From positions 1-64,000 of the forward strand of contig NZ_JAHBYD010000018.1 of NCBI RefSeq assembly GCF_019636135.1: a stretch of 64,000 bases of DNA, read 5' to 3'. Both the position numbers and the translations under genes were made by a program. The stretch comes from Phenylobacterium sp. (GTDB lineage Bacteria; Pseudomonadota; Alphaproteobacteria; Caulobacterales; Caulobacteraceae). The number at the start of each line of letters is the position of its first letter. Position 1 is the stretch's first letter. Positions 9,442-18,699 of this stretch are shown piece after piece. The notes under the pieces are model-generated. The model was not told where the DNA came from. It ran no database searches and saw only the letters and a list, made by a program, of their open reading frames with translations.

Positions 9442-10128
9442 ATGAGCCAGGCCGAGTTCGCGGTCAACTTCTTCGTCGCCCTGTTCGCGCTGATCGACCC
9501 GATCGGCAACGTGCCGCTGTTCGCCGCGGCGACGGAGGGCGTGAAATCGCGCGACCGCGCCTGGATCGCGCTCTACATCTCGCTGTTCGTCTTCGCCTTC
9601 CTGACCTTCTTCTACTTCTCAGGCCTGAGCCTGCTGGAGTTCTTCGGCATCTCGCTGGCGGCGTTCCGGATCGCAGGCGGGATCATCCTGCTGCTGCTGG
9701 GCCTGGAGATGGCCCGCGACGACTTCACCGCCAGCTTCGGCGAGGCCGCCGACAACACCGCCGGCGCCGGCCGCGCCTTCGTGCGCAAGCGCTTCGAGCG
9801 GATGATCGTGCCGTTCGCCATGCCGCTGCTGATCGGCCCCGGCGCGATCTCGACGGTGGTGATCTACGCCAGCCAGGCGCGGCAGTTCGGCATACAGGGC
9901 GCCGCCGTGGGCGTCGGCGCGATCGCGGCGGTCGGCCTCGCCACCCTGCTCTCGTTCCTGGCGACGCCCATCCTGACCCGCCTGCTCGGCCGCATCGGCC
10001 TCACCATCGTGGTGCGCGTGCTGGGCCTCATCCTCTGCGCGCTGGCCGTCCAGTTCATCCTCGCCGGCCTCGCCGAGAGCACCACCGGCTTCATCCGCCC
10101 CAGCGTCGCCAACCCCTACGGGCACTGA
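9442..10128 (+). CDS. MarC-family integral membrane protein
   Basis: A 228-residue protein with six hydrophobic segments of the MarC/UPF0056 family. The conserved ALIDPIGNVPLF motif occurs near the N-terminus and PFAMPLLIGPGAIS is its internal repeat. The family is widespread in the inner membrane; a transport role is presumed but not demonstrated, and the old link to antibiotic resistance was withdrawn for E. coli MarC. It is divergent from pyrF and convergent with the SDR gene downstream. Confidence 0.9.
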   Translation: MSQAEFAVNFFVALFALIDPIGNVPLFAAATEGVKSRDRAWIALYISLFVFAFLTFFYFSGLSLLEFFGISLAAFRIAGGIILLLLGLEMARDDFTASFGEAADNTAGAGRAFVRKRFERMIVPFAMPLLIGPGAISTVVIYASQARQFGIQGAAVGVGAIAAVGLATLLSFLATPILTRLLGRIGLTIVVRVLGLILCALAVQFILAGLAESTTGFIRPSVANPYGH

Positions 10129-10150
10129 ACCACACAGATGGTTGTAGGGC

Positions 10151-10951
10151 TCACGTCTTGCGCACGCGGCCGCTCTGGCTGGCCATCAGGGCCAGGGCCC
10201 AGTCCTCGGGGATCGCGCGGGCGAGGCCGGCGATGGCCTTGTTGACCGCGCCCGGGACGCACACCGGGCGGTTGGCCTCCGCGGCCCGCCAGCCGGTCTC
10301 GACCACCGTCTCGGCGTCCTGCCAGATCCACCGCGGCAGCGACGCGTCCGCGCGCTCGCGCGTGCCGTTCACGTCGTGGAATTCGCTGTAGGTGAAGCCT
10401 GGGCAGAGCGCCGTCACATGCACGCCGGCCGGGCGCAGCTCCAGGTGCAGGCTCTGCGAGAAGCGCACCAGGAACGCCTTCGACGCCGCGTAGAGCGTGT
10501 GCCCCGCCGCCGCCGGCAGCAGCCCCGCCAGCGAGGCGACGTTGACGATCCGCCCGAACCGCCGCTCGCGCATCCCGCCCGCGACACGGTGCGCCAGTTC
10601 GCAGGGCGCGGTCACCATCACCTGCAGGAAGGCCTGCTGGTCGGCCCAGGCCGTCTCGGCGTAGGTCCCGGCCAGGCCATAGCCGGCGTTGTTGACCAGC
10701 ACGTCGACCGACCGGCCCTGGCCGGCCAGCCGCTCGAGGATCCGCCCGGGCGCGTCGGGCTCGGCGAGATCGGCCGCGATCGTCAGCGCCTCGACGCCGT
10801 GGCGGGACCGGACCTCTCCGGCGAGCGCCTCCAGCCGGTCGGCCCGCCGCGCCGTCAGCGCCAGGTCGTAGCCGCGCCGGGCCAGGGCGCGGGCGAAGGC
10901 GGCGCCGATGCCGGCCGATGCGCCCGTCACCAGCGCCAGTTTGCGATCCAT
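10151..10951 (-). CDS. Short-chain dehydrogenase/reductase
   Basis: This 266-residue classical SDR has the cofactor motif TGASAGIGAAFA near residue 9, the NNAGYG motif, a catalytic Ser in NVASLAG and the YAASK catalytic Tyr/Lys. It resembles the DltE-like/YqjQ type of SDR with a C-terminal extension. The acidic residue expected for NAD is replaced by Arg at ARRADRLE, suggesting NADPH. The substrate is unknown. The ATG at 10951 is where the Rossmann fold starts; the frame stays open far upstream only because it shadows kup. It is convergent with the MarC gene. Confidence 0.92.
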   Translation of the reverse strand: MDRKLALVTGASAGIGAAFARALARRGYDLALTARRADRLEALAGEVRSRHGVEALTIAADLAEPDAPGRILERLAGQGRSVDVLVNNAGYGLAGTYAETAWADQQAFLQVMVTAPCELAHRVAGGMRERRFGRIVNVASLAGLLPAAAGHTLYAASKAFLVRFSQSLHLELRPAGVHVTALCPGFTYSEFHDVNGTRERADASLPRWIWQDAETVVETGWRAAEANRPVCVPGAVNKAIAGLARAIPEDWALALMASQSGRVRKT

Positions 10952-11140
10952 GTGCAGCCCCCCTTGCCGACCAGCCCGAAACCCGGGCGTCCGATGAACC
11001 GTTCGGGGGCGCAGGTTGCGGCTGTTCCCCGAACCGGCGCCATGCGATTGAACGGCGTCGGGATTGGGTGTATTCGCGCCCGCCGCGACGGCATAGGGCC
11101 GCCTTGGGGACCTTGGCTGGGGCTTCCCCGGAGATACCGG

Positions 11141-13096
11141 ATGGCTGAGCAGGCCGTCGACGCAAGGTCCGAAGACCCGTCGCAATCCCCGAACGGCTCG
11201 ACCCCCGACGGTCAGGCCAACGGACACGCCGCGCATACCGAGGGGTTCTGGGCGCTCGCCCTGGGCTCGATCGGCGTGGTGTTCGGCGATATCGGCACCA
11301 GCCCGCTCTACGCCATGCGCGAGGCCCTGGGCCATTCGCGCGGCGGCGGCGGCGGCGAGATGGCCGTCCTCGGCGTGGTCTCGCTGATCACCTGGGCGCT
11401 GATCCTGATCGTCACGGTCAAGTACGTGATCTTCCTCATGCGGGCCGACAACAAGGGCGAGGGCGGCACGCTCGCGCTCATGGCGCTGGCCCAGCGGGTG
11501 ATGCCGCGGCGCTCGACGTTCGTGTTCTTCCTGGCGGTGTTCGGCGCGGCGCTGTTCTACGGCGACGGGATCATCACGCCGGCGGTGTCGGTGCTCTCGG
11601 CCGTCGAGGGCCTGCGCGACGCGCCGGGCGTGCCCCACGGGGCCAGCGGCCTGGTGCTGCCCATCTCGGCCGGCATCCTGATCGCGCTGTTCCTCGTGCA
11701 GTCGCGTGGCACCGCGCTGGTCGCCAGGTTCTTCGGGCCGATCACCGCGATCTGGTTCCTGACGCTGGCCGGCCTGGGCTTCTACCACCTGGCCGACGAC
11801 CTCTCGGTCTTCCGGGCGCTGTCGCCGCACTACGGCGTGATGTTCCTGCTCGACAACGGCTTCCTGGGCTTCGTCATCCTGGGCAGCGTGTTCCTGGCGG
11901 TCACCGGCGCCGAGGCGCTCTACGCCGACATGGGCCACTTCGGGAAGAAGCCGATCCGCGTCGCGTGGCTGGGCTTCGTGCTGCCGTGCCTGCTCGTCAA
12001 CTACCTGGGCCAGGGGGCGCTGGTGCTCTCGCGGCCCGAGGCGCGGCACAATCCGTTCTTCCAGATGATCCCGCAGATCGCCTACTGGCCGGTGCTGGTC
12101 CTGGCGACGGTCGCGACCGTGATCGCCAGCCAGGCGGTGATCACCGGCGCCTTCTCGATGACCCAGCAGGCGGTGTCGCTGGGCCTGTTCCCGCGGATCG
12201 ACATCCGCCGCACCTCCGAGACCCAGGCCGGGCAGATCTATGTGCCGCAGGTGAACACCTTCCTGCTGGTGGGCGTGCTCCTGCTGCTGTTCGTCTTCCG
12301 CACCAGCTCCAACCTGGCCTCGGCCTACGGCATCGCCGTCACCGGCGCGATGTTCGTCGACACGCTGCTGTTCTTCTTCATCGTCCGCCACCTCTGGAAG
12401 CGGCCGGTCTGGCAGGCGGTCGCCGCCTCGACCGCGTTCGGCGTGCTGGACCTGGTGTTCATCACCTCCAACCTGCTCAAGTTCTTCCACGGCGCCTGGC
12501 TGCCGCTGGCGCTGGGCGGCGCGCTGGTGGTGATCATGTGGACCTGGACCCGCGGCGCGCAGATCCTCTACGACAAGAGCCGGCGCGACTCCGTGCCCCT
12601 GGCCGAGCTGGCCGACATCCTGAAGGCCCGCAGCCCCTACCGCGCGCCCGGCACCGCCATCTTCCTGACCAGCGACCCCGACATCGCGCCCGTCGCGCTG
12701 ATGCACAACCTCAAGCACAACAAGGTGCTGCACGAGAAGAACATCATCCTGACGATCCACACGGCCGAGACGCCGCGGGTGGCCGAGGAGAAGCGGGTCC
12801 GGATCGAGCCGCTCAACGACGACTTCAAGAAGCTGACCATCGCCTACGGCTTCATGGAGAGCCCCAACATCCCCAAGGCGCTGGGCCTCTGCCGCAAGCT
12901 GGGCCTGAAGTTCGACATCATGGCCACCAGCTTCTTCCTGGGGCGGCGCAGCGTGGTGCCGTCGGCGCAGTCGGGCATGCCGCTCTGGCAGGACAAGCTG
13001 TTCATCTTCCTGATGAGGAACGCCGCCAACCCCACCGACTTCTACAAGATCCCGCCCGGCCGCGTGGTCGAGATGGGGACCCAGGTCACCGTCTAG
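11141..13096 (+). CDS. kup: Low-affinity potassium transporter Kup
   Basis: This is a potassium uptake permease of the KUP/HAK/KT family. The 651-residue protein has about 12 membrane segments and a C-terminal cytoplasmic domain. The family signature GVVFGDIGTSPLYAMRE lies near residue 45; GDGIITPAVSVLSAVEG and TGAEALYADMGHFG are also typical. The ATG at 11141 has GGAG ten bases upstream. The first ~33 residues are hydrophilic and not conserved. The next small membrane gene starts on the very next base after the stop. Confidence 0.97.
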   Translation: MAEQAVDARSEDPSQSPNGSTPDGQANGHAAHTEGFWALALGSIGVVFGDIGTSPLYAMREALGHSRGGGGGEMAVLGVVSLITWALILIVTVKYVIFLMRADNKGEGGTLALMALAQRVMPRRSTFVFFLAVFGAALFYGDGIITPAVSVLSAVEGLRDAPGVPHGASGLVLPISAGILIALFLVQSRGTALVARFFGPITAIWFLTLAGLGFYHLADDLSVFRALSPHYGVMFLLDNGFLGFVILGSVFLAVTGAEALYADMGHFGKKPIRVAWLGFVLPCLLVNYLGQGALVLSRPEARHNPFFQMIPQIAYWPVLVLATVATVIASQAVITGAFSMTQQAVSLGLFPRIDIRRTSETQAGQIYVPQVNTFLLVGVLLLLFVFRTSSNLASAYGIAVTGAMFVDTLLFFFIVRHLWKRPVWQAVAASTAFGVLDLVFITSNLLKFFHGAWLPLALGGALVVIMWTWTRGAQILYDKSRRDSVPLAELADILKARSPYRAPGTAIFLTSDPDIAPVALMHNLKHNKVLHEKNIILTIHTAETPRVAEEKRVRIEPLNDDFKKLTIAYGFMESPNIPKALGLCRKLGLKFDIMATSFFLGRRSVVPSAQSGMPLWQDKLFIFLMRNAANPTDFYKIPPGRVVEMGTQVTV

Positions 13097-13447
13097 ATGC
13101 TGATCGCCCTGCACTACATCGCCGACGGCCTGTGGGTCCTGGCCATGGCGCTGATCGCCTCCACAAGCCGCGGGGCGTTGAGGCGCGTTCCGGCGGGCGT
13201 GAAGATGCCGATGTGGGGCGGCGTCCGCCTCGCCCGCAATCTGGCGCTGGGCGTCATGTTCGGCGCGCCGCTGCTCATCGGGCTCGGCCTGTCGGCGGCC
13301 TCGGCGGCGGGCGGCCTGGACGCCCAGGGCGCCGTGATCCTGTTCCTCGTGCGCGCAACGCTCGCCGGCCTGTTCGCCATCGTATGCCTGACATGGCTGC
13401 GCGGCAGCCTGCGGACCCTCGAGGACGAGGGCGCGGTTAGCGCTTGA
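13097..13447 (+). CDS. Small integral membrane protein, unknown function
   Basis: A 116-residue protein with three to four hydrophobic segments and a basic cytoplasmic loop near residues 25-50. Its ATG directly follows the kup stop codon with no gap, so it is almost certainly cotranslated with kup. I do not recognise the family. A link to potassium transport is suggested only by this coupling. Confidence 0.75.
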   Translation: MLIALHYIADGLWVLAMALIASTSRGALRRVPAGVKMPMWGGVRLARNLALGVMFGAPLLIGLGLSAASAAGGLDAQGAVILFLVRATLAGLFAIVCLTWLRGSLRTLEDEGAVSA

Positions 13448-13514
13448 ACCTGCGGCCCTCGTGCCCTTTAAGGCGCGCGAATTCCGAACTCCTGACTGAA
13501 GGCTCCCCACCCCA

Positions 13515-14738
13515 ATGGCCGACAAGCCCAAGAAGGTCGTCCTCGCCTATTCCGGCGGGCTCGACAGCTCCACCATCGTGAAGTGGCTCCAGACCGAGCT
13601 GGGCGCGGAAGTCGCGACCTTCACGGCCGACCTGGGCCAGGGCGAGGAGATCGAGCCGGCGCGCCGCAAGGCCATGACCCTGGGCGTCAAGGAGGAGTAC
13701 GCCTTCGTCGAGGACGTGCGCGAGGAGTTCGTGCGCGACTACGTCTTCCCGATGTTCCGCGCCAACACCGTCTACGAGGGCCAGTACCTTCTGGGCACCT
13801 CCATCGCGCGGCCGCTGATCGCCAAGAAGCAGATCGAGATCGCCCGGAAGATCGGCGCGGACGCCGTCGCCCACGGCGCCACGGGCAAGGGCAACGACCA
13901 GGTCCGCTTCGAGATCGCCTACTATGCGCTGGAGCCCGACATCCGCGTCGTGGCGCCCTGGCGCGAGTGGGACTTCAAGAGCCGCGAGGCGCTGCTGGAC
14001 TTCGCCGAGAAGCACCAGATCCCGATCACCAAGGACAAGCGCGGCGAGGCGCCCTTCAGCGTCGACGCCAACCTGCTGCACTCCTCCTCCGAAGGCAAGG
14101 TGCTGGAGGACCCGGCGGTCGAGGCCCCCGAGTTCGTCCACATGCGCACGATCAGCCCCGAGGCCGCGCCCGACACGCCCACCGTCTTCACGATGGACTT
14201 CGAGAACGGCGACCCCGTGGCCATCGACGGCCAGAAGCTGTCGCCGGCGGCCCTGCTGACGAAGCTGAACCAGCTCGGCCACGACAACGGCGTGGGCCGC
14301 CTCGACCTGGTGGAGAACCGCTACGTCGGCATGAAGTCGCGCGGCGTCTACGAGACCCCGGGCGGCACGATCCTGCTCCACGCCCACCGCGGCATGGAGT
14401 CGATCACGCTGGACCGCGGGGCCATGCACCTGAAGGACGAGCTGATGCCGAAGTACGCGTCGCTCATCTACAACGGCTTCTGGTTCGCCCCCGAGCGCGA
14501 GATGCTGCAGGCGGCGATCGACTACAGCCAGAGGAACGTGACGGGCCAGGTGCGGGTGAAGCTCTACAAGGGCAACGTCACCGTGATCGGCCGCACCTCG
14601 CCGTACTCGCTGTACGACCAGGAACTGGTCACCTTCGAGGAAGGCAAGGTCGCCTACGACCACCGCGACGCGGCGGGCTTCATCAAGCTCAACGCGCTGC
14701 GCCTGCGGGTCGCCGCCAAGCGCGACAAGCGCGGCTGA
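13515..14738 (+). CDS. argG: Argininosuccinate synthase
   Basis: Ligates citrulline and aspartate using ATP in arginine biosynthesis. The 407-residue protein begins with the ATP-pyrophosphatase P-loop AYSGGLDSS at residues 12-20 and contains the conserved [10 protein letters not shown] stretch and [15 protein letters not shown]. Length and start are standard. It is a single gene, followed closely by a long dyad repeat that may also end transcription. Confidence 0.98.
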   Translation: MADKPKKVVLAYSGGLDSSTIVKWLQTELGAEVATFTADLGQGEEIEPARRKAMTLGVKEEYAFVEDVREEFVRDYVFPMFRANTVYEGQYLLGTSIARPLIAKKQIEIARKIGADAVAHGATGKGNDQVRFEIAYYALEPDIRVVAPWREWDFKSREALLDFAEKHQIPITKDKRGEAPFSVDANLLHSSSEGKVLEDPAVEAPEFVHMRTISPEAAPDTPTVFTMDFENGDPVAIDGQKLSPAALLTKLNQLGHDNGVGRLDLVENRYVGMKSRGVYETPGGTILLHAHRGMESITLDRGAMHLKDELMPKYASLIYNGFWFAPEREMLQAAIDYSQRNVTGQVRVKLYKGNVTVIGRTSPYSLYDQELVTFEEGKVAYDHRDAAGFIKLNALRLRVAAKRDKRG

Positions 14739-14740
14739 CG

Positions 14741-14952
14741 AACCTCCCCCGCTGCGCGGGGGAGGGCAATCGCATATGGATGCGGGTGGCCGAATGGCCG
14801 TCAATCAAACCGCAGAGATCGCGGAGATACGCAGAGGATTCCCGTGGATCCACGAGCTCTCTGCGTATCTCCGCGATCTCTGCGGTTCATGAATCGGGCG
14901 GACAAGCCGCCCACAAGCCATCTGCGATAGCCCTGCATGAATGGGGGAGGTT
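14741..14952. repeat. Dispersed dyad repeat, family 1, copy A
   Basis: The perfect 29-base arms at 14808-14836 and 14859-14887 begin AACCGCAGAGATCGCGG and flank a 22-base loop. The outer modules are GCATATGGATGC...GGCCGAATGGCC on the left, GGGCGGACAAGCCGCCC on the right, and CCTCCCCC/GGGGGAGG ends. The same modules occur at 38900-39102, 54199-54378 and 58501-58866, with a shortened copy at 53071-53176. It is noncoding, although all frames happen to be partly open. Confidence 0.92.
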
Positions 14953-14958
14953 TCGACT

Positions 14959-15165
14959 TCACCCCTCGATCCGGTTGTAGGGGTACCGGTCGCGGATCTC
15001 GGCGTGGAAGAACCGGCCCTTCGAGGCGGCCTCCACGAAGGAGCGGCAGACCTCGCCGGGGACGCCCACGTACATGTAGCGCTCGCCGCTGGTGAAGCGG
15101 ACGAACAGCTTGGCCTGGCCTTCGTCGTAGTCGATGGCCTGGATGGCGGCGGAGTCGACGTCCAT
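14959..15165 (-). CDS. KTSC-domain small protein
   Basis: A 68-residue protein consisting of one KTSC domain: it has the typical IDYDEGQAKLFVRFTSG strand pair, the YMYVGVPGEV segment and the FVEAASKGRFF helix, ending in RYPYNRIEG. The family is often found near or fused to RNA- or nucleotide-related enzymes, and no activity is established. The ATG at 15165 has GGGAG eight bases upstream; a longer frame to 15246 adds a non-conserved tail. Its stop lies at the edge of repeat copy A. Confidence 0.85.
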   Translation of the reverse strand: MDVDSAAIQAIDYDEGQAKLFVRFTSGERYMYVGVPGEVCRSFVEAASKGRFFHAEIRDRYPYNRIEG

Positions 15166-15299
15166 AGCGCTCTCCCGACGCTCGGTGGTCGCTGAAGACA
15201 AAGCCTCGCGCGCCGAGCGGTTCCCGACAGGCCCGCGGCATGCCAAGCTCGGCCGTGACGGCGCCGCCCGAGAGCGCCGGCGCGCGAGGGACCCTTCAC

Positions 15300-15707
15300 A
15301 TGCCGCCGCACAGCTATGTCGCCATCGTCACGCTCCTGGCGCTTCTGGTCTATTTCTGGATGGGCCTGCAGGTGGGCCGCGCCCGCGGCAAGAGCGGCAT
15401 CGCCGCGCCCGCGATGACCGGCGACCCGGTGCTCGAGCGCACGATCCGGGCGCACTACAACACCCTGGAATGGCTGCCGCTGTTCCTCGTGCCGCTCTGG
15501 CTCTTCGCCATCTACTGGAGCGACCTGGTCGCCGCCGCCGTCGGCCTGGTCTGGATCGTCGGGCGGATCGTCTACCAGTTGGGCTACGTCGCCGACCCCA
15601 AGAAGCGCGAGCTGGGCTTCATGATCCAGGCGCTGGCCGTCGCCGTCCTGCTGTTCGGATCGCTGGGCCGCCTGATCTATGTGCTCGCGGTCACCGGCGG
15701 CGCCTGA
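15300..15707 (+). CDS. MAPEG-family membrane protein
   Basis: A 135-residue protein with four membrane segments, matching the MAPEG (membrane-associated eicosanoid and glutathione metabolism) family. The diagnostic ERTIRAHYNTLEWLPLF motif is present, where the conserved Arg and Asn bind glutathione in characterised members. Bacterial members may act as glutathione transferases. The ATG at 15300 begins just before the first membrane segment; the upstream in-frame ATG at 15240 would add 20 unsupported residues. Confidence 0.85.
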   Translation: MPPHSYVAIVTLLALLVYFWMGLQVGRARGKSGIAAPAMTGDPVLERTIRAHYNTLEWLPLFLVPLWLFAIYWSDLVAAAVGLVWIVGRIVYQLGYVADPKKRELGFMIQALAVAVLLFGSLGRLIYVLAVTGGA

Positions 15708-15790
15708 ATGCAATACCGCAACCACAATTGCGGCCAAGAGTTGGGCTTCTTACCTCCCGGATGGGGACGTCTGAGTTTCGAGATCTGCAA

Positions 15791-16369
15791 ATGTTCAGGA
15801 AATCCACTGTCTTAGCCGCCGCGGCCCTCGCGCTCAGCCTGGCCGCGTGCGCTACGCCGACCCCCTACCAACCCAATATCCGCGGCAGCGCCGCCTCGGG
15901 GGGCTTCTCCGAGGTGAGGCTGGAGCCGAACCGCTTCCGCGTGAACTTCGCCGGCAACTCGCTGACGAGCCGCGAGACGGTCGAGGGCTACCTGCTGTTC
16001 CGGGCCGCCGAGCTCACCACCCAGAACGGCTACGACTGGTTCGAGATCATCGACCGCGACGTCGACAAGCACACCCGCACCTACGTCGAGCCCGACCCGT
16101 TCTACCGCCCCTGGTACGGGTCTTACGGCTTCTGGCGCCCGTCGTGGCGCTACTACGGCCGCGGCTTCGGCTGGCGCGGCTGGGACCCCTTCTGGGGCGA
16201 CCCCTTCTGGGCCGACCGGGTCGACGTGCGCACCATCGACAGGTTCGAGGCCTCGGCCGAGATCGTCATGGGCCGGGGCCCGAAGCCCGCCGACAACGTG
16301 CGCGCCTTCGACGCCCGCGCGGTGATCGACAACCTGCGCTCGCGGATCGTCTATCCGCAGCCGAAATAG
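15791..16369 (+). CDS. CC0125/CC1285-family lipoprotein
   Basis: A 192-residue predicted outer-membrane or periplasmic lipoprotein. The signal peptide ends in the lipobox LAAC with Cys20. The mature part shows the family pattern TPYQP, GFSEVRLEPNRFRVNF, NSLTSRETVEGYLLFRAAEL and GYDWFEIIDRD. It is followed by a Trp/Tyr/Arg/Gly-rich stretch and a conserved C-terminal DARAVIDNLRSRI. The family is characteristic of Caulobacterales and has no known function. It lies upstream of the caspase gene, but the 187-base gap with a hairpin suggests a separate transcript. Confidence 0.85.
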   Translation: MFRKSTVLAAAALALSLAACATPTPYQPNIRGSAASGGFSEVRLEPNRFRVNFAGNSLTSRETVEGYLLFRAAELTTQNGYDWFEIIDRDVDKHTRTYVEPDPFYRPWYGSYGFWRPSWRYYGRGFGWRGWDPFWGDPFWADRVDVRTIDRFEASAEIVMGRGPKPADNVRAFDARAVIDNLRSRIVYPQPK

Positions 16370-16394
16370 CCGGCCGCCGGCCGCGGGGAAATCC

Positions 16395-16426
16395 GCCGGC
16401 GGCGCGCTTTTCGCGCGTCCGCCGGC
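16395..16426 (+). terminator. Hairpin after the lipoprotein gene
   Basis: A GCCGGCGG...CCGCCGGC stem is extended by CGCGC/GCGCG around a TTTT loop, 26 bases after the stop codon. There is no clear U-tract, so its terminator strength is uncertain. Confidence 0.5.
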
Positions 16427-16556
16427 CCTTCCGCAACGAATACCGGACTGGGCGCCGGCCGGCGGCGGTCCGGGCTTCACTTGATCGCCGCCGCGCGGTG
16501 ATGTTGAGTCGCTGGCCAGGGTTTCCTGCCCGCTGTGCGGCTGGAGGGTGAAGTTC

Positions 16557-18596
16557 ATGCGTAGGGCCACCGCGGAACGGCCTCGGTCGGCGCGCCGCTG
16601 GCAGGCGGTGGTCGTCGCCGTGGCGTTGAACGTCGTCGTCGTGCCTGCGGCCTGGGCGGCCCAGCGCGTGGCGCTGATCGTCAGCGTCTCGAAGTACGAC
16701 AAGGTCCCGAGCCTGGCGAACCCCGCCAAGGACGCCAAGCTGGTGCAGGCGACGCTGCAGAAGCTGGGCTTCACGGTGAAGGTCCTGAACGATCCCAGCC
16801 GCATCCAGCTCATCGAGGGCCTGGGCGCCTTCGAGGAGGACGCCAAGGGCTCGGAGGCCGCGGTCGTCTATTACGCCGGCCACGGCGCCATGATCGACGG
16901 CGTGAACTACCTGCTGCCCAAGGACGCCGTCTCGACCAACAAGTCGACGCTGACCGCCAGCTCCGTGGAATCGGCCATGCTGGGTCAGTCGCTGATGGGC
17001 GCGAAGGCCGTGCGCCTGATCATCCTCGACGCCTGCCGCAACAACCCGACCGCCACCCGCAGCCTGGGCGGCAACACCCGCGGCCTGGCGCGCGAGGCCG
17101 GTCCCACCAGCGCCGCCGTCGTCACCCTGATGGCCGCCGGCCCCGGCCAGGTGGCCCAGGACGGCGCGAACGGCGCCGCCAACAGCCCCTTCGCCATCGC
17201 GCTCACCCAGGGCATGACGCGCCCCGGCATCACCGTCGGCGAGCTGCCCAGCTACGTGCAGGCCGAGGTCGAGCGGATGACCGAGGGTGAGCAGACGCCC
17301 GACCTGCAGGGCATCTGGCCCAACGTCCACTGGAGCTTCGACCCCAACGGCCCGGTGAAGACCGCCTCGGCCGCGCCGGCCGCCGACCTCACCAAGATCA
17401 AGTGGGAGAAGGACCAGGTCTTCTGGACCTCGATCAAGGACTCCGACGACCCGGCCGACTTCAAGGCCTACATGGACGCCCAGGACCGGGGCGAGATCTC
17501 GGGCTCGTTCCGCAAGCTGGCGTCGAACCGCATCCGCGCGCTGGAGAAGCTGCCCTCCGGATCGTTCCAGGTGGCCTCGCGGTCCGCCGCGCCCGGCCAG
17601 GAGCTGGTCGGGAGCGCCCGCGACGCCTTCGCCCGCGGCGACTACAAGGCCGCCTTCCGCGACTGGTCCACCGCCGCGGGCCAGGGCAACGGCGCGGCGA
17701 TGTACAACCTCGGCGTCATGTCGCTGACCGGCAAGGGCGCGCCCAAGGACGTCAATGCCGCGGCCCGGTGGTTCAAGAGCTCCGCCGACGCCGGCCATTC
17801 GGGCGGCATGGTCAACTGGGCGCTCTGCCAGCTCAACGGCTTCGGCACGGCCAGGAGCGAGGCCGCGGGCTTCCAGACCCTGCAGCGCGCCGCCGACCGC
17901 GGCTCGGCCACCGCCATGGGCATGCTGGCCGAGGCCTACCTGCGCGGCCGCGGCGCGGCGCAGGACCCCCGCCAGGCGGCCGGCTGGCTGCAGAAGGCGG
18001 TGGACGCCGGCGACGGCCCCTCGATCGCCCAGCTCGGCGACCTCTACGAACGCGGCGTGGGCGTGCCGAAGGACGGCCGCCGCGCCTTCACCCTCTACCA
18101 GCGCGCCGCCGTGGCCGGCGACACCGACGCCATGGTGCGGCTGGGCTATGCCTACGAGGACGGCGAGGCGGTGCGGAAGGACGACGTCCAGGCCGCCACC
18201 TGGTACCAGCGCGCCGCCGAGGCCGGGAACAGCGAGGGCATGTCCAGCCTGGCCGTGATGTTCGAGAATGGCGCGGGCCTGCCGCAGGACTATGGCCGCG
18301 CCGCCGACTACTACCGCCAGGCGGCCAACGCCGGCGACGCCCGCGGCTATCTGGGCCTGGGCAGCCTGACCGCGCGCGGCGCGGGCGTGCGGGCCAATCC
18401 GGCCGAGGCGGTGAAGCTGTTCCAGCAGGCCGCCGACCGGGGCAGCGCCGCGGCGATGCGGAACCTGGGGATCATGTACGAAGGCGGGCAGGGCGTGGCG
18501 GCGAGCCGCGCCAAGGCGGTCGAATGGTATCGCAAGGCGGCCGCCGCCGGCGATGAGGGCGCGCAGGGCGAGCTGGATCGGCTGGGCGCGCGGTAA
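16557..18596 (+). CDS. Secreted caspase-domain protein with Sel1 repeats
   Basis: This 679-residue protein has a signal peptide (cleavage near AWA-AQ, about residue 35). Next comes a caspase p20-like (C14) peptidase domain with catalytic His109 (YYAGHG) and Cys160 (LDACRNNP), then a linker. At least eight tandem Sel1-like repeats run from about residue 360 to the end; they share LGxxYxxGxGVxxD...AxxWxxxAAxxG. Caspase-fold peptidases cut after Arg/Lys or Asp, and Sel1 repeats bind other proteins. The ATG at 16557 has GGAGGG 8 bases upstream; a GTG at 16548 overlaps that site. It precedes an SH3-domain secreted protein by about 100 bases. Confidence 0.9.
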   Translation: MRRATAERPRSARRWQAVVVAVALNVVVVPAAWAAQRVALIVSVSKYDKVPSLANPAKDAKLVQATLQKLGFTVKVLNDPSRIQLIEGLGAFEEDAKGSEAAVVYYAGHGAMIDGVNYLLPKDAVSTNKSTLTASSVESAMLGQSLMGAKAVRLIILDACRNNPTATRSLGGNTRGLAREAGPTSAAVVTLMAAGPGQVAQDGANGAANSPFAIALTQGMTRPGITVGELPSYVQAEVERMTEGEQTPDLQGIWPNVHWSFDPNGPVKTASAAPAADLTKIKWEKDQVFWTSIKDSDDPADFKAYMDAQDRGEISGSFRKLASNRIRALEKLPSGSFQVASRSAAPGQELVGSARDAFARGDYKAAFRDWSTAAGQGNGAAMYNLGVMSLTGKGAPKDVNAAARWFKSSADAGHSGGMVNWALCQLNGFGTARSEAAGFQTLQRAADRGSATAMGMLAEAYLRGRGAAQDPRQAAGWLQKAVDAGDGPSIAQLGDLYERGVGVPKDGRRAFTLYQRAAVAGDTDAMVRLGYAYEDGEAVRKDDVQAATWYQRAAEAGNSEGMSSLAVMFENGAGLPQDYGRAADYYRQAANAGDARGYLGLGSLTARGAGVRANPAEAVKLFQQAADRGSAAAMRNLGIMYEGGQGVAASRAKAVEWYRKAAAAGDEGAQGELDRLGAR

Positions 18597-18699
18597 GGTC
18601 TTCCGGTCCGCTGCGCGGACGGGCCGGGGAGTGTGGGAGTGTCGGGCCCATGTCGTGTTCCGCCAGGCGGGGCCGGCCGGGCTCCAGGAGGATGGGGCT

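Noticed and set aside
10151..13531. A 1126-residue minus-strand open frame spanning kup and the SDR gene
   Set aside because: Only its last 266 residues (the SDR) look like protein; the rest is Arg/Gln/His-rich antisense of kup, typical of high-GC shadow frames.
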